Assembly: GCF_016863115.1 (NCBI RefSeq)
Contig: NZ_BOOG01000046.1
Coordinates: 1-61,722 of the forward strand
Reading direction: 5' to 3'
Source of the DNA: Sphaerimonospora thailandensis
Lineage (GTDB): Bacteria > Actinomycetota > Actinomycetes > Streptosporangiales > Streptosporangiaceae
Length of the DNA stretch: 61,722 bases
Part shown: positions 35,538-44,860 of the stretch, piece after piece
Layout: each line of letters opens with the position of its first letter
How positions within the stretch are numbered: the stretch's first letter is position 1
The notes under the pieces: model-generated
What the model was told of the DNA's origin: nothing
Seen by the model: only the letters and a program-made list of their open reading frames with translations
Database searches by the model: none
Translations under genes and position numbers: made by a program

Positions 35538-35563
35538 TCTTATCGAGTCGGGTGTCCCCGCCG

Positions 35564-35908
35564 TCAGGCGCAGGCGGCGCCGTTCAGGAGGAACAGGTCG
35601 GGCGTGGGGTTGGCCCCGGGCGCCGAGACGCCGTTGAAGCCGAACGTCACCGAGTGTCCCGGCTTGATCTTCTTGTTGTGGTGGGCGTTCGCGGCGGTGA
35701 CGGTCGCACCCTGCTGGGTGAGCGAGGCGTTCCAGTCGTGGACGACCTTCTGCCCGCCGAGGAACGACCACTTCAGCGACCAGCCGTCGATCGCCTTCCT
35801 GCCGGTGTTCTTGAGCGTCACCTGGGTGGTGAAGCCCTGCGGCCAGGAGCCGTGCACGGTGTAGGTCACCTCGCACGTCGGGGCGGCCGGCGGCGTACAT
35901 TTTCGCAA
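35564..35908 (-). pseudogene. orphan cellulose-binding module (CBM2) fragment
   Basis: About 110 residues forming one complete CBM2: CEVTYTVHGSWPQGFTTQV, the tryptophans of GWSLKWSF and VVHDWNA, VSFGFNG-like VTFGFNG, and the C-terminal Cys in NGAACA closing the usual disulfide. Before it only a short linker (TPPAAPT) remains. There is no signal peptide or catalytic domain: the frame runs straight into the ArsR operators at 35905. It looks like the 3' end of a secreted glycosidase gene whose front part was lost, probably when the ArsR-MFS unit arrived. Confidence 0.8.
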
Positions 35909-35934
35909 AGGATTCTTTGCAAAGGATTCTTTGC
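35905..35934. promoter_or_regulatory. two overlapping ArsR-type operators
   Basis: The inverted repeat GCAAAGGATTCTTTGC occurs twice, at 35905-35920 and 35919-35934, overlapping by two bases (14-base spacing). They lie 30-60 bases before the ArsR-like gene, where a repressor dimer pair would block transcription. Confidence 0.78.
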
Positions 35935-35964
35935 GATGTTAGCTTGTGCGCCGGGGGTGATGGC

Positions 35965-36576
35965 GTGGATCGGGAGGTCTTCCAGGTGCGGGATCCCCGC
36001 ACGCTGAAGGCGGTCGCCCACCCGCTGCGGGTGCGGCTGCTGGGGGCGCTGCGGACGTACGGACCGGCGACCGCGACCGAGTTGGGCGCACGCTTGGGGG
36101 AGAGTTCGGGTTCGACGAGCTACCACCTGCGGCAGCTCGCCCGCTACGGGTTCGTCGAGCAGGACCCCGAGCAGCGGGACCGGCGAGAACGGCGATGGCG
36201 GGCGGTCCACATGCTCACCTCGTGGAGCGACGCCGAGATGTCGGCGACCGCCGAGGGCCGGGATGCGGCGGCCTTCCTGCGGCGACGCCAGCTGGACGTG
36301 TTCATCACGAGGGTGGAGGCGTTCGAGCGGCAACGGGAGTCCTGGAGCGAGGAGTGGATCGAGGCGGCCGGGATGTCCGACCTGCTGGTACGGCTGTCAC
36401 CGGCGGCCCTGACATCGCTGTACGAGCGGGTCTCGGCGCTGCTGCGTGAGGCGGCCGACCAGGGCCGGGATGATCCCGACGCCCGCACTGTCTCGTTCTC
36501 CTTCGCCGCCTATCCCCACCTGCCCGAGGGCGTACCCGAGCCTGCCGACCGGCCATCTGACGCGGGGGCCGGCTAA
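35965..36576 (+). CDS. ArsR-family winged-helix regulator
   Basis: 203 residues from GTG 35965 (MDREVFQVRDPRTLKAVAHP); the frame is open further upstream but lies inside the operators. The winged helix has LRVRLLGALRTYGPATATEL and SSGSTSYHLRQLARYGFVEQ. No metal-binding Cys motif is seen, so it belongs to the non-metal class with a long C-terminal helical part. Its TAA overlaps the ATG of the MFS gene, so it is the local repressor of that transporter. Confidence 0.88.
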   Translation: MDREVFQVRDPRTLKAVAHPLRVRLLGALRTYGPATATELGARLGESSGSTSYHLRQLARYGFVEQDPEQRDRRERRWRAVHMLTSWSDAEMSATAEGRDAAAFLRRRQLDVFITRVEAFERQRESWSEEWIEAAGMSDLLVRLSPAALTSLYERVSALLREAADQGRDDPDARTVSFSFAAYPHLPEGVPEPADRPSDAGAG

Positions 36577-37880
36577 TGATGACACCGGCGGCGGCCCGGA
36601 GACGATACGCGCTGATCGAGTTCCTGACGTGGCTGCCCCCGGGGCTGACCATGGCGCCGATGGTGCTGCTCATGTCCGTCCGTGGGCTGGACATCGCCCA
36701 GATCGGTCTCGTCTTCGCGGCCTACTCGGCCATCGTCGTCGTCCTGGAGCTGCCCACCGGCGGCCTGGCCGACGTCGTCGGACGGCGCGTGGTGCTGGCC
36801 GCCTCCGCCGTCGTGAGCGTGGCCGGGCTGATCACCATGGCGTTGGCCGACTCGGTCTGGCCGTTCCTCACCGCCTCGGTGCTGAAAGGCATCGCGCAGG
36901 CGCTGTCCAGCGGGCCGGCCCAGGCGTGGTACGTCGACGCGCTGCATGCGGCCGAGGGTCCGCAGGCCGATCTCAAACCAGGTTTGGCGGCCGGCGCCAC
37001 GGCCGGGGCGATCGCGCTCACCGTCGGCGCGTTGACCGGTGGACTCCTCCCGCTCGTCGTCCACGGTGGGGCCCTCGCCGCGCCGGTCTGGGCGGCCGCG
37101 GGCGCCGCCGCGGTCCTCCTGGCGACCGTGCTGTGGGCGATGCCGGAGCCCCGCGGGGAGGCCGCGCGTGCGGGCGCCGCGAGGTTGACGGCGGTGCTCC
37201 GCGACGTGCCGGCGACGATCGCGGCCGGGATCCGGCTGGGGCTGACCGGTAGCGGGCTCGGGCGGCTCCTGCTGGTGTCCGTCGCCACCGGCCTGCTGCT
37301 CAACGGCATCGAGCTGCTGACCCCCGGCCGCCTGGCCGCGCTCACGGGCCGGGCCGACACGGCGAGCACGGCCTACGCGGTGGTCACCGCCCTGGGCTTC
37401 GCGGCCAACGCGGTCGGGAGCCTCGCCGCCCCGGCGGTCGCCCGCGTCGCCGGGGGTTCGGTGCGGGCCGCGGTCGCGGGGACGGTCGTCACGGCGGGTG
37501 CGGTGACCGCGCTGGCCGCCTCGACCGGCCTCGCCGGCTGGGCGGGGATCGTCACGGCCGGTGTCGCGTACATCGTGCTCTTCGCCGGGCTCTCGGTCGT
37601 AGAACTGCTGCGCGGCGAGCTGATCCACCAGCGGGTCGCCTCCGATCGGCGGGCGACCGTGATGTCGGTGGACTCGCTCCAGCTGAGGTTCGGCGGGATG
37701 ATCTCATCTGTAGCCCTGGCGCCGCTGGCCAACGCCGCCGGAACGGGCGTGGCCTGGGCGGCCGCCGCTGCGATCATGCTCGGCTCGACCCTCCTCTATG
37801 TCCGGCTGCCCGCCCCGCGTCCGGCATCCGGGGACCCCCTTGTAGAACGAAATTCGGTTGGCGGGCACAATCAAGCGTGA
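36576..37880 (+). CDS. MFS transporter (drug efflux type)
   Basis: 434 residues with twelve hydrophobic segments. The loop 2-3 signature of MFS proteins appears as GGLADVVGRRVVL. The Arg/Pro-poor helices and the tail VRLPAPRPASGDP are typical of small actinobacterial efflux proteins. It is coupled to the ArsR-like repressor by a one-base overlap and should be induced by its substrate. The substrate is not known. Confidence 0.88.
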   Translation: MMTPAAARRRYALIEFLTWLPPGLTMAPMVLLMSVRGLDIAQIGLVFAAYSAIVVVLELPTGGLADVVGRRVVLAASAVVSVAGLITMALADSVWPFLTASVLKGIAQALSSGPAQAWYVDALHAAEGPQADLKPGLAAGATAGAIALTVGALTGGLLPLVVHGGALAAPVWAAAGAAAVLLATVLWAMPEPRGEAARAGAARLTAVLRDVPATIAAGIRLGLTGSGLGRLLLVSVATGLLLNGIELLTPGRLAALTGRADTASTAYAVVTALGFAANAVGSLAAPAVARVAGGSVRAAVAGTVVTAGAVTALAASTGLAGWAGIVTAGVAYIVLFAGLSVVELLRGELIHQRVASDRRATVMSVDSLQLRFGGMISSVALAPLANAAGTGVAWAAAAAIMLGSTLLYVRLPAPRPASGDPLVERNSVGGHNQA

Positions 37881-37907
37881 TCGGGGCTGCGAGAGGGGTG
37901 GGAGTCG

Positions 37908-38981
37908 ATGGTCAAGAACGGTGTGACGGCGGCGAACGAGGAACAGCGCGCCGCCTGGCTCGACGGAGCGATGCCGCAGGTCGAGCGAGTACGGCCCGGC
38001 CTGTGGTCGCTCCCCGTGCCGATCCCGATCAATCCGTTGCGCTATGTCCTGGTGTACGCCTTCGAGATCCCGGCCGGCGTGGTGATCATCGATGCCGGAT
38101 GGAACACCGACGAGGCCTACGCCGCGCTCGATGCCGGACTCCAGACCGCCGGATATGAGATCGGCGACGTCAAGGCTGTGCTGGTCACGCACATGCATCC
38201 CGACCACTACGGCCTCGCCGGACGCATCCGGGAGGCATCGGGCGCGTGGATCGGCCTTCACGAGGCCGACGCCCGTCTCCTGCACGACCGCTACGACGAA
38301 GACGCGATGGCCCCCCTGATCGACCTGCAGCGCCGGCAACTCGTCATGTGCGGGGTGCCCGACTTCACCGCGCAGGAACTGGCCGGGGCGTCGAAGGCGA
38401 TCCGCGATTTCGTGACGATGGCCACGCCCGACCGGCTCATCGAGGACGGCGAACGGCTCGACCTGCCCGGCTGGGACCTGCGGGCACTGTGGACCCCCGG
38501 GCACACGCCGGGTCACCTGTGCTTCGTGGAGCCGGAGCGGAAGCTGCTGTTCTCCGGCGACCACGTGCTCGCGAGGATCACGCCCCATGTCGCCGCGCAT
38601 CCCCAGTCGGGGCCGAACCCGCTCGCGGACTACCTCGACTCCCTGCGCGAGGTCGGCAAGCTCGACGTGGACGAGGTGCTGCCCGCGCATGAGTTCCGCT
38701 TCCTGGAGTTGGGCGCGCGGGTCGACTACGTGATCGCCCACCATGAGGAGCGGCTGGCCGAGATCGAGCGTGCCGTGGCGGAGTCGCCCGGTCTGACCTG
38801 CTGGGACATCGCCACCCGACTGACCTGGTCGAGGCCTTGGGAGACGATCCCGCTGTTCATGCGGCGGACCGCGAACAACGAGACGCTCGCACACCTCCTG
38901 TGGCTGAAGGCTCGCGGGCTGCTGACCCACGTGCCTGGCGAGCCCGGCCACCCCGACCTGTGGTCCTCCCCTTCCCCGTGA
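37908..38981 (+). CDS. metallo-beta-lactamase-fold hydrolase
   Basis: 357 residues from ATG 37908, with GGGAG just upstream. The metal motif THMHPDHYG is near residue 92, followed by GHTPGHLCF, the bridging Asp in LFSGDH, and the late His in LPAHEF. A C-terminal helical extension (DVIAHHEERLAEIE type) resembles the LACTB2-like group, which hydrolyses thioesters or RNA. It lies 27 bases after the MFS gene and may be its last partner; a detoxification role is possible (inference). Confidence 0.88.
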   Translation: MVKNGVTAANEEQRAAWLDGAMPQVERVRPGLWSLPVPIPINPLRYVLVYAFEIPAGVVIIDAGWNTDEAYAALDAGLQTAGYEIGDVKAVLVTHMHPDHYGLAGRIREASGAWIGLHEADARLLHDRYDEDAMAPLIDLQRRQLVMCGVPDFTAQELAGASKAIRDFVTMATPDRLIEDGERLDLPGWDLRALWTPGHTPGHLCFVEPERKLLFSGDHVLARITPHVAAHPQSGPNPLADYLDSLREVGKLDVDEVLPAHEFRFLELGARVDYVIAHHEERLAEIERAVAESPGLTCWDIATRLTWSRPWETIPLFMRRTANNETLAHLLWLKARGLLTHVPGEPGHPDLWSSPSP

Positions 38982-39034
38982 TCTTGCGAATGCTCGCAGA
39001 GACGGTCGTTGACCTGACCGTTTCCCCAGAGAGG

Positions 39035-41395
39035 TCAGCCGATCTCTGGGCGGCGGGGGGTGGGCTCGCGGCCCGGCGGCTGGCGGATCCGCGGCCCGGG
39101 GGTCGGCGGCGCCGGGTTCTGCCGGGTGGCCGGATGCTCGTCGAGCGTGAACTCCTCACCATGGTGGGCCAGCGGCAGCGGGGGGCCTTCCAGGAGATGA
39201 TAGGTCGTCGTTCTCTGGGCGATGTCGACCTGCAGGAGGCGCCCCCGGTAGCGCAGGCGGAAGCTCAGCCGGGTGATGCCCGAGGGCAGTCGCGGGGCGA
39301 ACTGGATCCGCCCGCCGCCGGCGCGCATCCCGCCGAACCCGTCGACCAGCGCGATCCAGGAGCCGGCGAGGGAGGCCATGTGGACGCCGTCGCGGGTGTT
39401 GTGCTGCAGGTCCCGAAGGTCGACCAGCGCCGCTTCGCCGAGGTAGTCGTGCGCGAGCTCCAGTTGCCCGACCTCGGCGGCGAGCACCGCCTGGGTGCAC
39501 GCCGACAATGACGAGTCCCGGACGGTCAGCGCTTCGTAGTAGGCGAAGTTGCGTGCCTTCTGCTCGGAGGTGAACGCGTCGCCGCACGTGTGCATGGCGA
39601 GCACGAGGTCGGCCTGCTTGACCACCTGCTTGCGGTAGAGGTCGAAGTAGGGGAAGTGCAGCAGCAACGGGTACTGGTCCGGCTTGGTGGCGGCGAAGTC
39701 CCAGACCGCGTGCCGGGTGAACCCCTCGCTCTGCGAATGCACCCCGAGGTGCTCGTCATAGGGGATGAAGATCGCCGTGGCGATGTTCCGCCAGATCGCG
39801 GCATCCTCCAGCGTCACCCCCAACTGCTCGGCACGGTCGGGATGACGGATGATCACTTCGGCGGCGGAGCGCAGGTTACGCTGCGCCATCAGGTTCGTGT
39901 AGACGTTGTCGTCCGCGATCGCGCTGTACTCGTCCGGGCCGGTGACCCCGTCGATGTGGAACCGCCCGTCGACGTCGTGGTGGCCGAGGGAGCGCCACAG
40001 CCGGGCGGTCGCGACGAGAAGAGGCAGGCCGATGTCACGCTCGAACGCCACGTCGCCGGTCGCGTCGACGTAGCGGGTGACCGCGTCCGCGATGTCGGCG
40101 TTGATGTGGAACGCCGCGGCTCCGGCCGGCCAGTACGCGGAGCACGCCTCACCGTTGATCGTGCGCCAGGGGAAGGCCGCGCCCTCCAGCCCGAACTGTG
40201 CGGCGCGCCTCTCCGCGAGCGGCAGGATCGACTTCCGCCAGGTCAGCACGTCGGCGGCGGGCTGGGGATGGGTGTAGGTGAGCACGGGCAGCACGAAGGC
40301 CTCGGTGTCCCAGAAGACGTGCCCGTCGTAGCCCGAACCGGTCAACCCCTTGCCGGGGATGGGCCGCTGCTCCGCCCTGCAGCCGGCCTGCAGCAGGTGG
40401 AACAGCCCGAAGCGGACGGCCTGCTGCACCTCCGTGTCGCCCTCGACCTCCACGTCGGCCCCCTCCCAGAAATCGTCGAGGAACCTCCGCTGCTCGGCGC
40501 ACAGGCCGTCCCATCCGGCCAGCCGGGCGGCGGCCAGCGCGGCCACGACCTGGTCGTGCATGGCGGGCCGGGATCGCTGCGCCGACCATCCGTACGCGAA
40601 GAGCTTGGTCAGCCGTAGCCGCTGCCCCGGCTCCAGGGAGGTCGCGATCGTCACCCTGCTGACGTGCTCGCGGCCACCGGCGTCGACCTGGGTGTTCTCG
40701 GGGCCGTCGACGTCGTGCCACATCCCGGCCGCGACGCGCAGCCGGCTGGCTCGGGTGATGTGGACCATGACCGCCACCCCGTCCAACGCCGGCAGGTTCT
40801 CCTCCAGCACCAGGGGATCCTCCAGCGCGGCCGCGGCACGCGGGTCGGAGCCCGACTCGGGCAGGGTCTCGTTGGCCACCAGCTCCGACTGCACCACCAC
40901 CTTCACCGGGTGGTCGACCGGCTCGACCTCGTAGCGGATGGCGGCCACCGCGCGGTGGGTGAACGACACCAGCCGGGTCGAGGTGAGACGGATCTCCCCC
41001 TTTGTGGGCGAGGTCCAGTGGACCTTGCGGGTGAGGGTGCCCGCTCGCAGGTCGAGGATCCGCTCATGTTCGTGCAGCGTGCCGTACCGCACGTCGAAGG
41101 GCTCGTCGTCGACCAGCAGCCGGATCAGCTTGCCGTTGGTCACGTTGACCACGGTCTGCCCGGACTCCGGGTAGCCGTACGCGGTCTCGGCGTGCGACAG
41201 CGGCCGCAGTTCGTAGACGGAGTTGAGGTAGGTGCCGGGAAGCCCGTGCGGCTCGCCTTCGTCGAGGTTGCCGCGCAGGCCGACATGCCCGTTGGACAGC
41301 GCGAACACCGACTCGGTCTGCGCCAGCACGTCCATGTGCAGTCGGCACTCCCGCACCGACCACGGTTCGACGATGAAGGCCGGATGCTTGATCAC
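39035..41395 (-). CDS. glycoside hydrolase family 65 phosphorylase
   Basis: 786 residues. The N-terminal beta domain begins WSVRECRLHMDVLAQTESVF and the catalytic barrel carries HVFWDTEAFVLPVLTYTHP and GVTGPDEYSAIADDN, with the catalytic Glu in GPDEY. GH65 enzymes phosphorolyse maltose, trehalose, kojibiose and similar alpha-glucosides to beta-glucose-1-phosphate. The next gene on the strand is read upstream of it: a beta-phosphoglucomutase, the enzyme that uses that product. The exact disaccharide cannot be told. Confidence 0.9.
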   Translation of the reverse strand: MIKHPAFIVEPWSVRECRLHMDVLAQTESVFALSNGHVGLRGNLDEGEPHGLPGTYLNSVYELRPLSHAETAYGYPESGQTVVNVTNGKLIRLLVDDEPFDVRYGTLHEHERILDLRAGTLTRKVHWTSPTKGEIRLTSTRLVSFTHRAVAAIRYEVEPVDHPVKVVVQSELVANETLPESGSDPRAAAALEDPLVLEENLPALDGVAVMVHITRASRLRVAAGMWHDVDGPENTQVDAGGREHVSRVTIATSLEPGQRLRLTKLFAYGWSAQRSRPAMHDQVVAALAAARLAGWDGLCAEQRRFLDDFWEGADVEVEGDTEVQQAVRFGLFHLLQAGCRAEQRPIPGKGLTGSGYDGHVFWDTEAFVLPVLTYTHPQPAADVLTWRKSILPLAERRAAQFGLEGAAFPWRTINGEACSAYWPAGAAAFHINADIADAVTRYVDATGDVAFERDIGLPLLVATARLWRSLGHHDVDGRFHIDGVTGPDEYSAIADDNVYTNLMAQRNLRSAAEVIIRHPDRAEQLGVTLEDAAIWRNIATAIFIPYDEHLGVHSQSEGFTRHAVWDFAATKPDQYPLLLHFPYFDLYRKQVVKQADLVLAMHTCGDAFTSEQKARNFAYYEALTVRDSSLSACTQAVLAAEVGQLELAHDYLGEAALVDLRDLQHNTRDGVHMASLAGSWIALVDGFGGMRAGGGRIQFAPRLPSGITRLSFRLRYRGRLLQVDIAQRTTTYHLLEGPPLPLAHHGEEFTLDEHPATRQNPAPPTPGPRIRQPPGREPTPRRPEIG

Positions 41396-41425
41396 TGTGC
41401 CTCCCTGCTCGTCAGAGGCCGTCCG

Positions 41426-42166
41426 TCAGGGGTGGAGGAGCTGGGCGAGGTCTGTGATCACTATGTCGGCGCCGTGCTCGCGCAGCGCGTCCGCCTGCCC
41501 GAGACGGTCGACGCCGACGACGAAGGCGAAGTCTCCGGCGCGGCCGGCCGCCACCCCGGCCAGCGCGTCCTCGAACACGGCCGCCTCGCTCGGCTTCAAC
41601 CTGAGCGCCTCGGCGCCCGCGAGGTACATGTCGGGGGCGGGCTTGCCTGCCAGGCCGCGCTCCTCAGCGACGACGCCGTCGATCCGCACCTCGAACAGGC
41701 CGGCGAGTCCGGCGGCGGCGAGCACCCGTTCGGTGTTGGCGCTCGACGACACGACGGCCCGATGCAGGCCGGCGTCCCGGACGGCGTGAACATAGCGGGA
41801 CGAGCCTTCGAAGACCTCCACGCCGCGCTCGTCCAGCAAGTCCTGGACGAGATCGTTCTTGCGGTTGCTCAGGCCCTGCAGGGTGAGCGTGCCGGGCGGG
41901 TCGCCCGGCGCCCCCTCCGGCAGGTCGATGTCCCGCGCCTCCAGGAATGTCCGCGTCCCGTCGAGCCGCTTCTTGCCGTCGACGTAGTGCTCGTAGTCGG
42001 TCACCTCGTCGAACGGCACGAAGGGCACACCGGTCCGTGCCGCGTGCCCACGCAGGAAGTCGTCGAACGCCGCCTTCCACGCCGCTGCGTGGATCTTTGC
42101 GGTGCGCGTCAGCACGCCGTCCATGTCGAACAGGCAGCCCCGGATTCCGTCGGGCAACCCCAGCAT
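41426..42166 (-). CDS. pgmB: HAD-family beta-phosphoglucomutase
   Basis: 246 residues. The HAD motif I is CLFDMDGVLT, motif II is in VVSSSANTERVL, the Lys of motif III in GLAGKPAPDMYL and motif IV in VFEDALAGVAAG. It converts beta-glucose-1-phosphate to glucose-6-phosphate. It lies 30 bases upstream of the GH65 gene on the same strand, the usual operon order for disaccharide use. Confidence 0.9.
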   Translation of the reverse strand: MLGLPDGIRGCLFDMDGVLTRTAKIHAAAWKAAFDDFLRGHAARTGVPFVPFDEVTDYEHYVDGKKRLDGTRTFLEARDIDLPEGAPGDPPGTLTLQGLSNRKNDLVQDLLDERGVEVFEGSSRYVHAVRDAGLHRAVVSSSANTERVLAAAGLAGLFEVRIDGVVAEERGLAGKPAPDMYLAGAEALRLKPSEAAVFEDALAGVAAGRAGDFAFVVGVDRLGQADALREHGADIVITDLAQLLHP

Positions 42167-42326
42167 CGCCTTCCCCGATCGGTCGATGTCCCGTCCCCGG
42201 TCCTCTTCCTGGTCATCCGTACCCTCCGGCCCCCGGTCCTATCGGTACGGATGACCTCAAGCGCGACCTTCTGCTGATAACAGCGAAGTTCGCCGAGGGC
42301 GCGCCTGTGAGGACGTGATCGACGTG

Positions 42327-42358
42327 GTCGGTGCGCCGCCATCGGGCGGCGCACCGAC
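42327..42358. terminator. 14-bp perfect hairpin in a divergent intergenic region
   Basis: GTCGGTGCGCCGCC (42327-42340) pairs with 42345-42358 around ATCG. It lies between two divergent starts (pgmB and the P450), where a terminator is not expected, so it may block readthrough or mark a lost gene. Confidence 0.6.
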
Positions 42359-42423
42359 GCCTCTTACCTCGTGGACATCGGCGTGTCCCTCCGGCCGCCC
42401 TTGACGATCTCTTGGGACCGTAA

Positions 42424-42437
42424 TAGAACACGTTTCA
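42424..42437. promoter_or_regulatory. KstR-like operator before the P450 gene
   Basis: TAGAACACGTTTCA contains the KstR core AAC-nn-GTT with the left arm TAGAAC intact. It ends 27 bases before the P450 ATG. Confidence 0.65.
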
Positions 42438-42464
42438 ACAGGACGGGCGAACCGGGTGGAGCCA

Positions 42465-43676
42465 ATGGAAGTGAATCTCGTCGACCAGGACTTCTACGCG
42501 CGGCGCGGCGCCCCGCACGACCAGTTCCGCCGGCTGCGGGCGAACGCGCCGGTCTTCTGGCACGAGGGTGACGCCGAGCGTGGCTGGCCCGGGTTCTGGG
42601 CGGTCACCAAGCACGAGGACGTCGTCCACGTGTCCCGCCGCTCGGACCTGTTCTCCTCCTATCGGAGGCTGGCGCTGTTCAACGAGTTGCCGGACGAGCA
42701 GGTCGAGCTGCAGCGGCTGATGCTGCTCAACCAGGACCCTCCCGAGCACACCCGGCGGCGCTCCCTCGTCAACCGCGGCTTCACCCCGCGGGTGATCGGC
42801 CGGCTGGAGGAGCACATCAGGGACATCTGCCGGCAACTCATCGACGAGGCGGAACAGCTGCCCGAGGTGGACTTCGTCAGGGACGTCGCCGCGCCGCTCC
42901 CGCTGTACGTGATCTGTGAGCTGCTCGGCGCCCCGGTGGAGGACCGGGACAAGATCTTCGAGTGGTCGAACCGGCTGATCGGCAGCGAGGACCCCGACTA
43001 CGCCGCAAGCCCGGAGGAGGGCCAGGCGGCCGCGATGGAGGTCTACGCGTACGCCGACGCCCTGGCCGCGGCCCGTAAGGAGGCCGGCCCGAGGGACGAC
43101 ATCGTCACCAAGCTCCTGCGTCCGGACGACAGCGGCGAGGTGCTGGGCCAGGACGAGTTCGACCTGTTCGTGCTGCTGCTCATCGTCGCCGGCAACGAGA
43201 CCACCAGGAACGCGGCGTCCGGCGGCATGCTGGCCATGTTCGAACACCCCGCGCAGTGGGCCCGGCTGGTCGCCGACCCGTCGCTGGCCGCGCGGACCGC
43301 CGACGAGATCGTCCGCTGGGTCTCCCCGGTGAACCTGTTCCGGCGTACGGCGACGGCCGACACGGAGATCCGGGGTCAGAAGATCTCCGAAGGGGACAAG
43401 GTGGTGGTGTTCTACGGCTCGGCCAACCGGGACGAGGACGTGTTCGACCTGCCCGACGTCTTCGACATCGCCCGCGACCCCAACCCGCACATCGGCTTCG
43501 GCGGCGGCGGGGCGCACTTCTGCCTCGGCAACCACCTGGCCAAGCTCGAGCTCAAGGTCCTCTTCGAGGTGCTGGCCGAGCGCTTCCCCGACATCCGCCA
43601 GACCGGCGCGGCCACCCGCCTCAGATCCAACTTCATCAACGGCATCAAAACCCTCCCCGTCTCCCTCCGCCCGTGA
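42465..43676 (+). CDS. cytochrome P450, CYP124/125/142-like
   Basis: 403 residues from ATG 42465 (GGAG upstream; a GTG three codons earlier is an alternative). The I-helix motif is VAGNETTRNA, ExxR is in DEIVRW, and the heme loop is FGGGGAHFCLGNHLA with the ligand Cys. VDFVRDVAAPLPLYVICELLGAP and NLFRRTATADTEI match the mycobacterial CYP125/CYP142 group, which oxidise the side-chain methyl of cholesterol and similar branched chains. A KstR-like operator precedes it. Electrons could come from the ferredoxin at 49396. Confidence 0.88.
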   Translation: MEVNLVDQDFYARRGAPHDQFRRLRANAPVFWHEGDAERGWPGFWAVTKHEDVVHVSRRSDLFSSYRRLALFNELPDEQVELQRLMLLNQDPPEHTRRRSLVNRGFTPRVIGRLEEHIRDICRQLIDEAEQLPEVDFVRDVAAPLPLYVICELLGAPVEDRDKIFEWSNRLIGSEDPDYAASPEEGQAAAMEVYAYADALAAARKEAGPRDDIVTKLLRPDDSGEVLGQDEFDLFVLLLIVAGNETTRNAASGGMLAMFEHPAQWARLVADPSLAARTADEIVRWVSPVNLFRRTATADTEIRGQKISEGDKVVVFYGSANRDEDVFDLPDVFDIARDPNPHIGFGGGGAHFCLGNHLAKLELKVLFEVLAERFPDIRQTGAATRLRSNFINGIKTLPVSLRP

Positions 43677-43740
43677 TCTCCTCCCCCCTTGTGCCCGTGG
43701 GTGCGGGGTGTGTGAGGGGGTGGGGGGAAGGGGGCGGGTG

Positions 43741-44766
43741 TCAGGGCCAGGGGGAGCACTGGTCGGGGTCTCCGCCGTCTGACAGCAGGCGGAGGTCGGC
43801 CTCGACCATCATGGCGACGAGCTCCTCGAAGGACACGGTCGGCTCCCAGCCGAGCTGTGTCCTGGCCTTCTTCGGGTCGGCGCACAGCAGGTCCACCTCG
43901 GCCGGCCGGTGCAGCGACCGGTCGTGGACGACGTAACGCTCCCAGTCGAGCCCGACGGCGCCGAAGGCGGCCTCCACCAGTTCGCGGACCGAATGCGTAC
44001 GGCCGGTGCCGATCACATAGTCCTCCGCCGTTTCGGCCGTCATCATCATGTGCATCGCGCGTACGAAGTCGCCGGCGTACCCCCAGTCCCGGCGTGCCTC
44101 CAGGTTGCCCAGGCGGAGTTCCGTCGCCATGCCCAGCTTGATCCGGGCGGCGCCCAGCGAGACCTTACGGGTGACGAACTCCGCCCCCCGCCGGGGGGAC
44201 TCGTGGTTGAACAGGATCCCCGACACGGCGAACATGCCGTACGACTCGCGGTAGTTCTGCGTGAGGAAGTGTCCGTACGTCTTCGCCACGCCGTACGGGG
44301 AGCGGGGGTGGAACGGCGTGCGCTCGGTCTGCGGTGTCTCCCTGACCTGGCCGAACATCTCGGAGGACGACGCCTGGTAGAACCGGATCTGCCCGTCGGC
44401 CGACCCGCGCGAGCCGGTGATCCCCGAGCAGACGCGGATCGCCTCCAGCATGCGCAGCACGCCCATCCCGGTCACCTCGGCGGTGAGCTCGGCCTGCTCC
44501 CACGACATGGGCACGAACGAGATGGCACCCAGGTTGTAGACCTCGTCGGGCTGCACCTTCTCCACGGCGGAGATCAGCGAGCCCTGGTCGAGCAGGTCGC
44601 CGCGGACGAGCCGTACGTCCTGGAGCAGCCTGCGCACGCGCGGTACCCTCGGGTTGGCCTGGCCGCGCACGAGGCCCCACACCTCGTAGCCCTCACTCAG
44701 CAGATGCTCTGCGAGATAGGAGCCGTCCTGACCGGTGATGCCGGTGAGCAGCGCACGCCTGGTCAA
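43741..44766 (-). CDS. gmd: GDP-mannose 4,6-dehydratase
   Basis: 341 residues from TTG 44766, which has GAGGAGG six bases upstream; the frame continues upstream but into an unrelated segment. ALLTGITGQDGSYLAEHLLS is the NADP-binding start, YQASSSEMFG and SPYGVAKTYG carry the catalytic Thr/Ser-Tyr-Lys set, and RRDWGYAGDFVRAM is the substrate region. It makes GDP-4-keto-6-deoxymannose, the precursor of fucose, rhamnose or perosamine units. It begins the sugar block of 43.7-48.8 kb, divergent from the glycosyltransferase. Confidence 0.92.
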   Translation of the reverse strand: MTRRALLTGITGQDGSYLAEHLLSEGYEVWGLVRGQANPRVPRVRRLLQDVRLVRGDLLDQGSLISAVEKVQPDEVYNLGAISFVPMSWEQAELTAEVTGMGVLRMLEAIRVCSGITGSRGSADGQIRFYQASSSEMFGQVRETPQTERTPFHPRSPYGVAKTYGHFLTQNYRESYGMFAVSGILFNHESPRRGAEFVTRKVSLGAARIKLGMATELRLGNLEARRDWGYAGDFVRAMHMMMTAETAEDYVIGTGRTHSVRELVEAAFGAVGLDWERYVVHDRSLHRPAEVDLLCADPKKARTQLGWEPTVSFEELVAMMVEADLRLLSDGGDPDQCSPWP

Positions 44767-44860
44767 CGGTTCCTCCTCGCCTGAGCCCAACTCTGGTCTG
44801 TGATGACGCGAATGTACCGCCATGCCCGGCTCGAGGCTCCACCCGTCGGTCATTCGATGC

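Larger units (their letters stand above)
35220..35563. other. 344-base gap between XRE-TPR gene and CBM2 fragment
   Basis: It contains the XRE-TPR promoter region, a possible 39-codon plus-strand gene at 35376-35495, and a strong bidirectional hairpin at 35504-35537. Nothing else is recognised. Confidence 0.5.
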
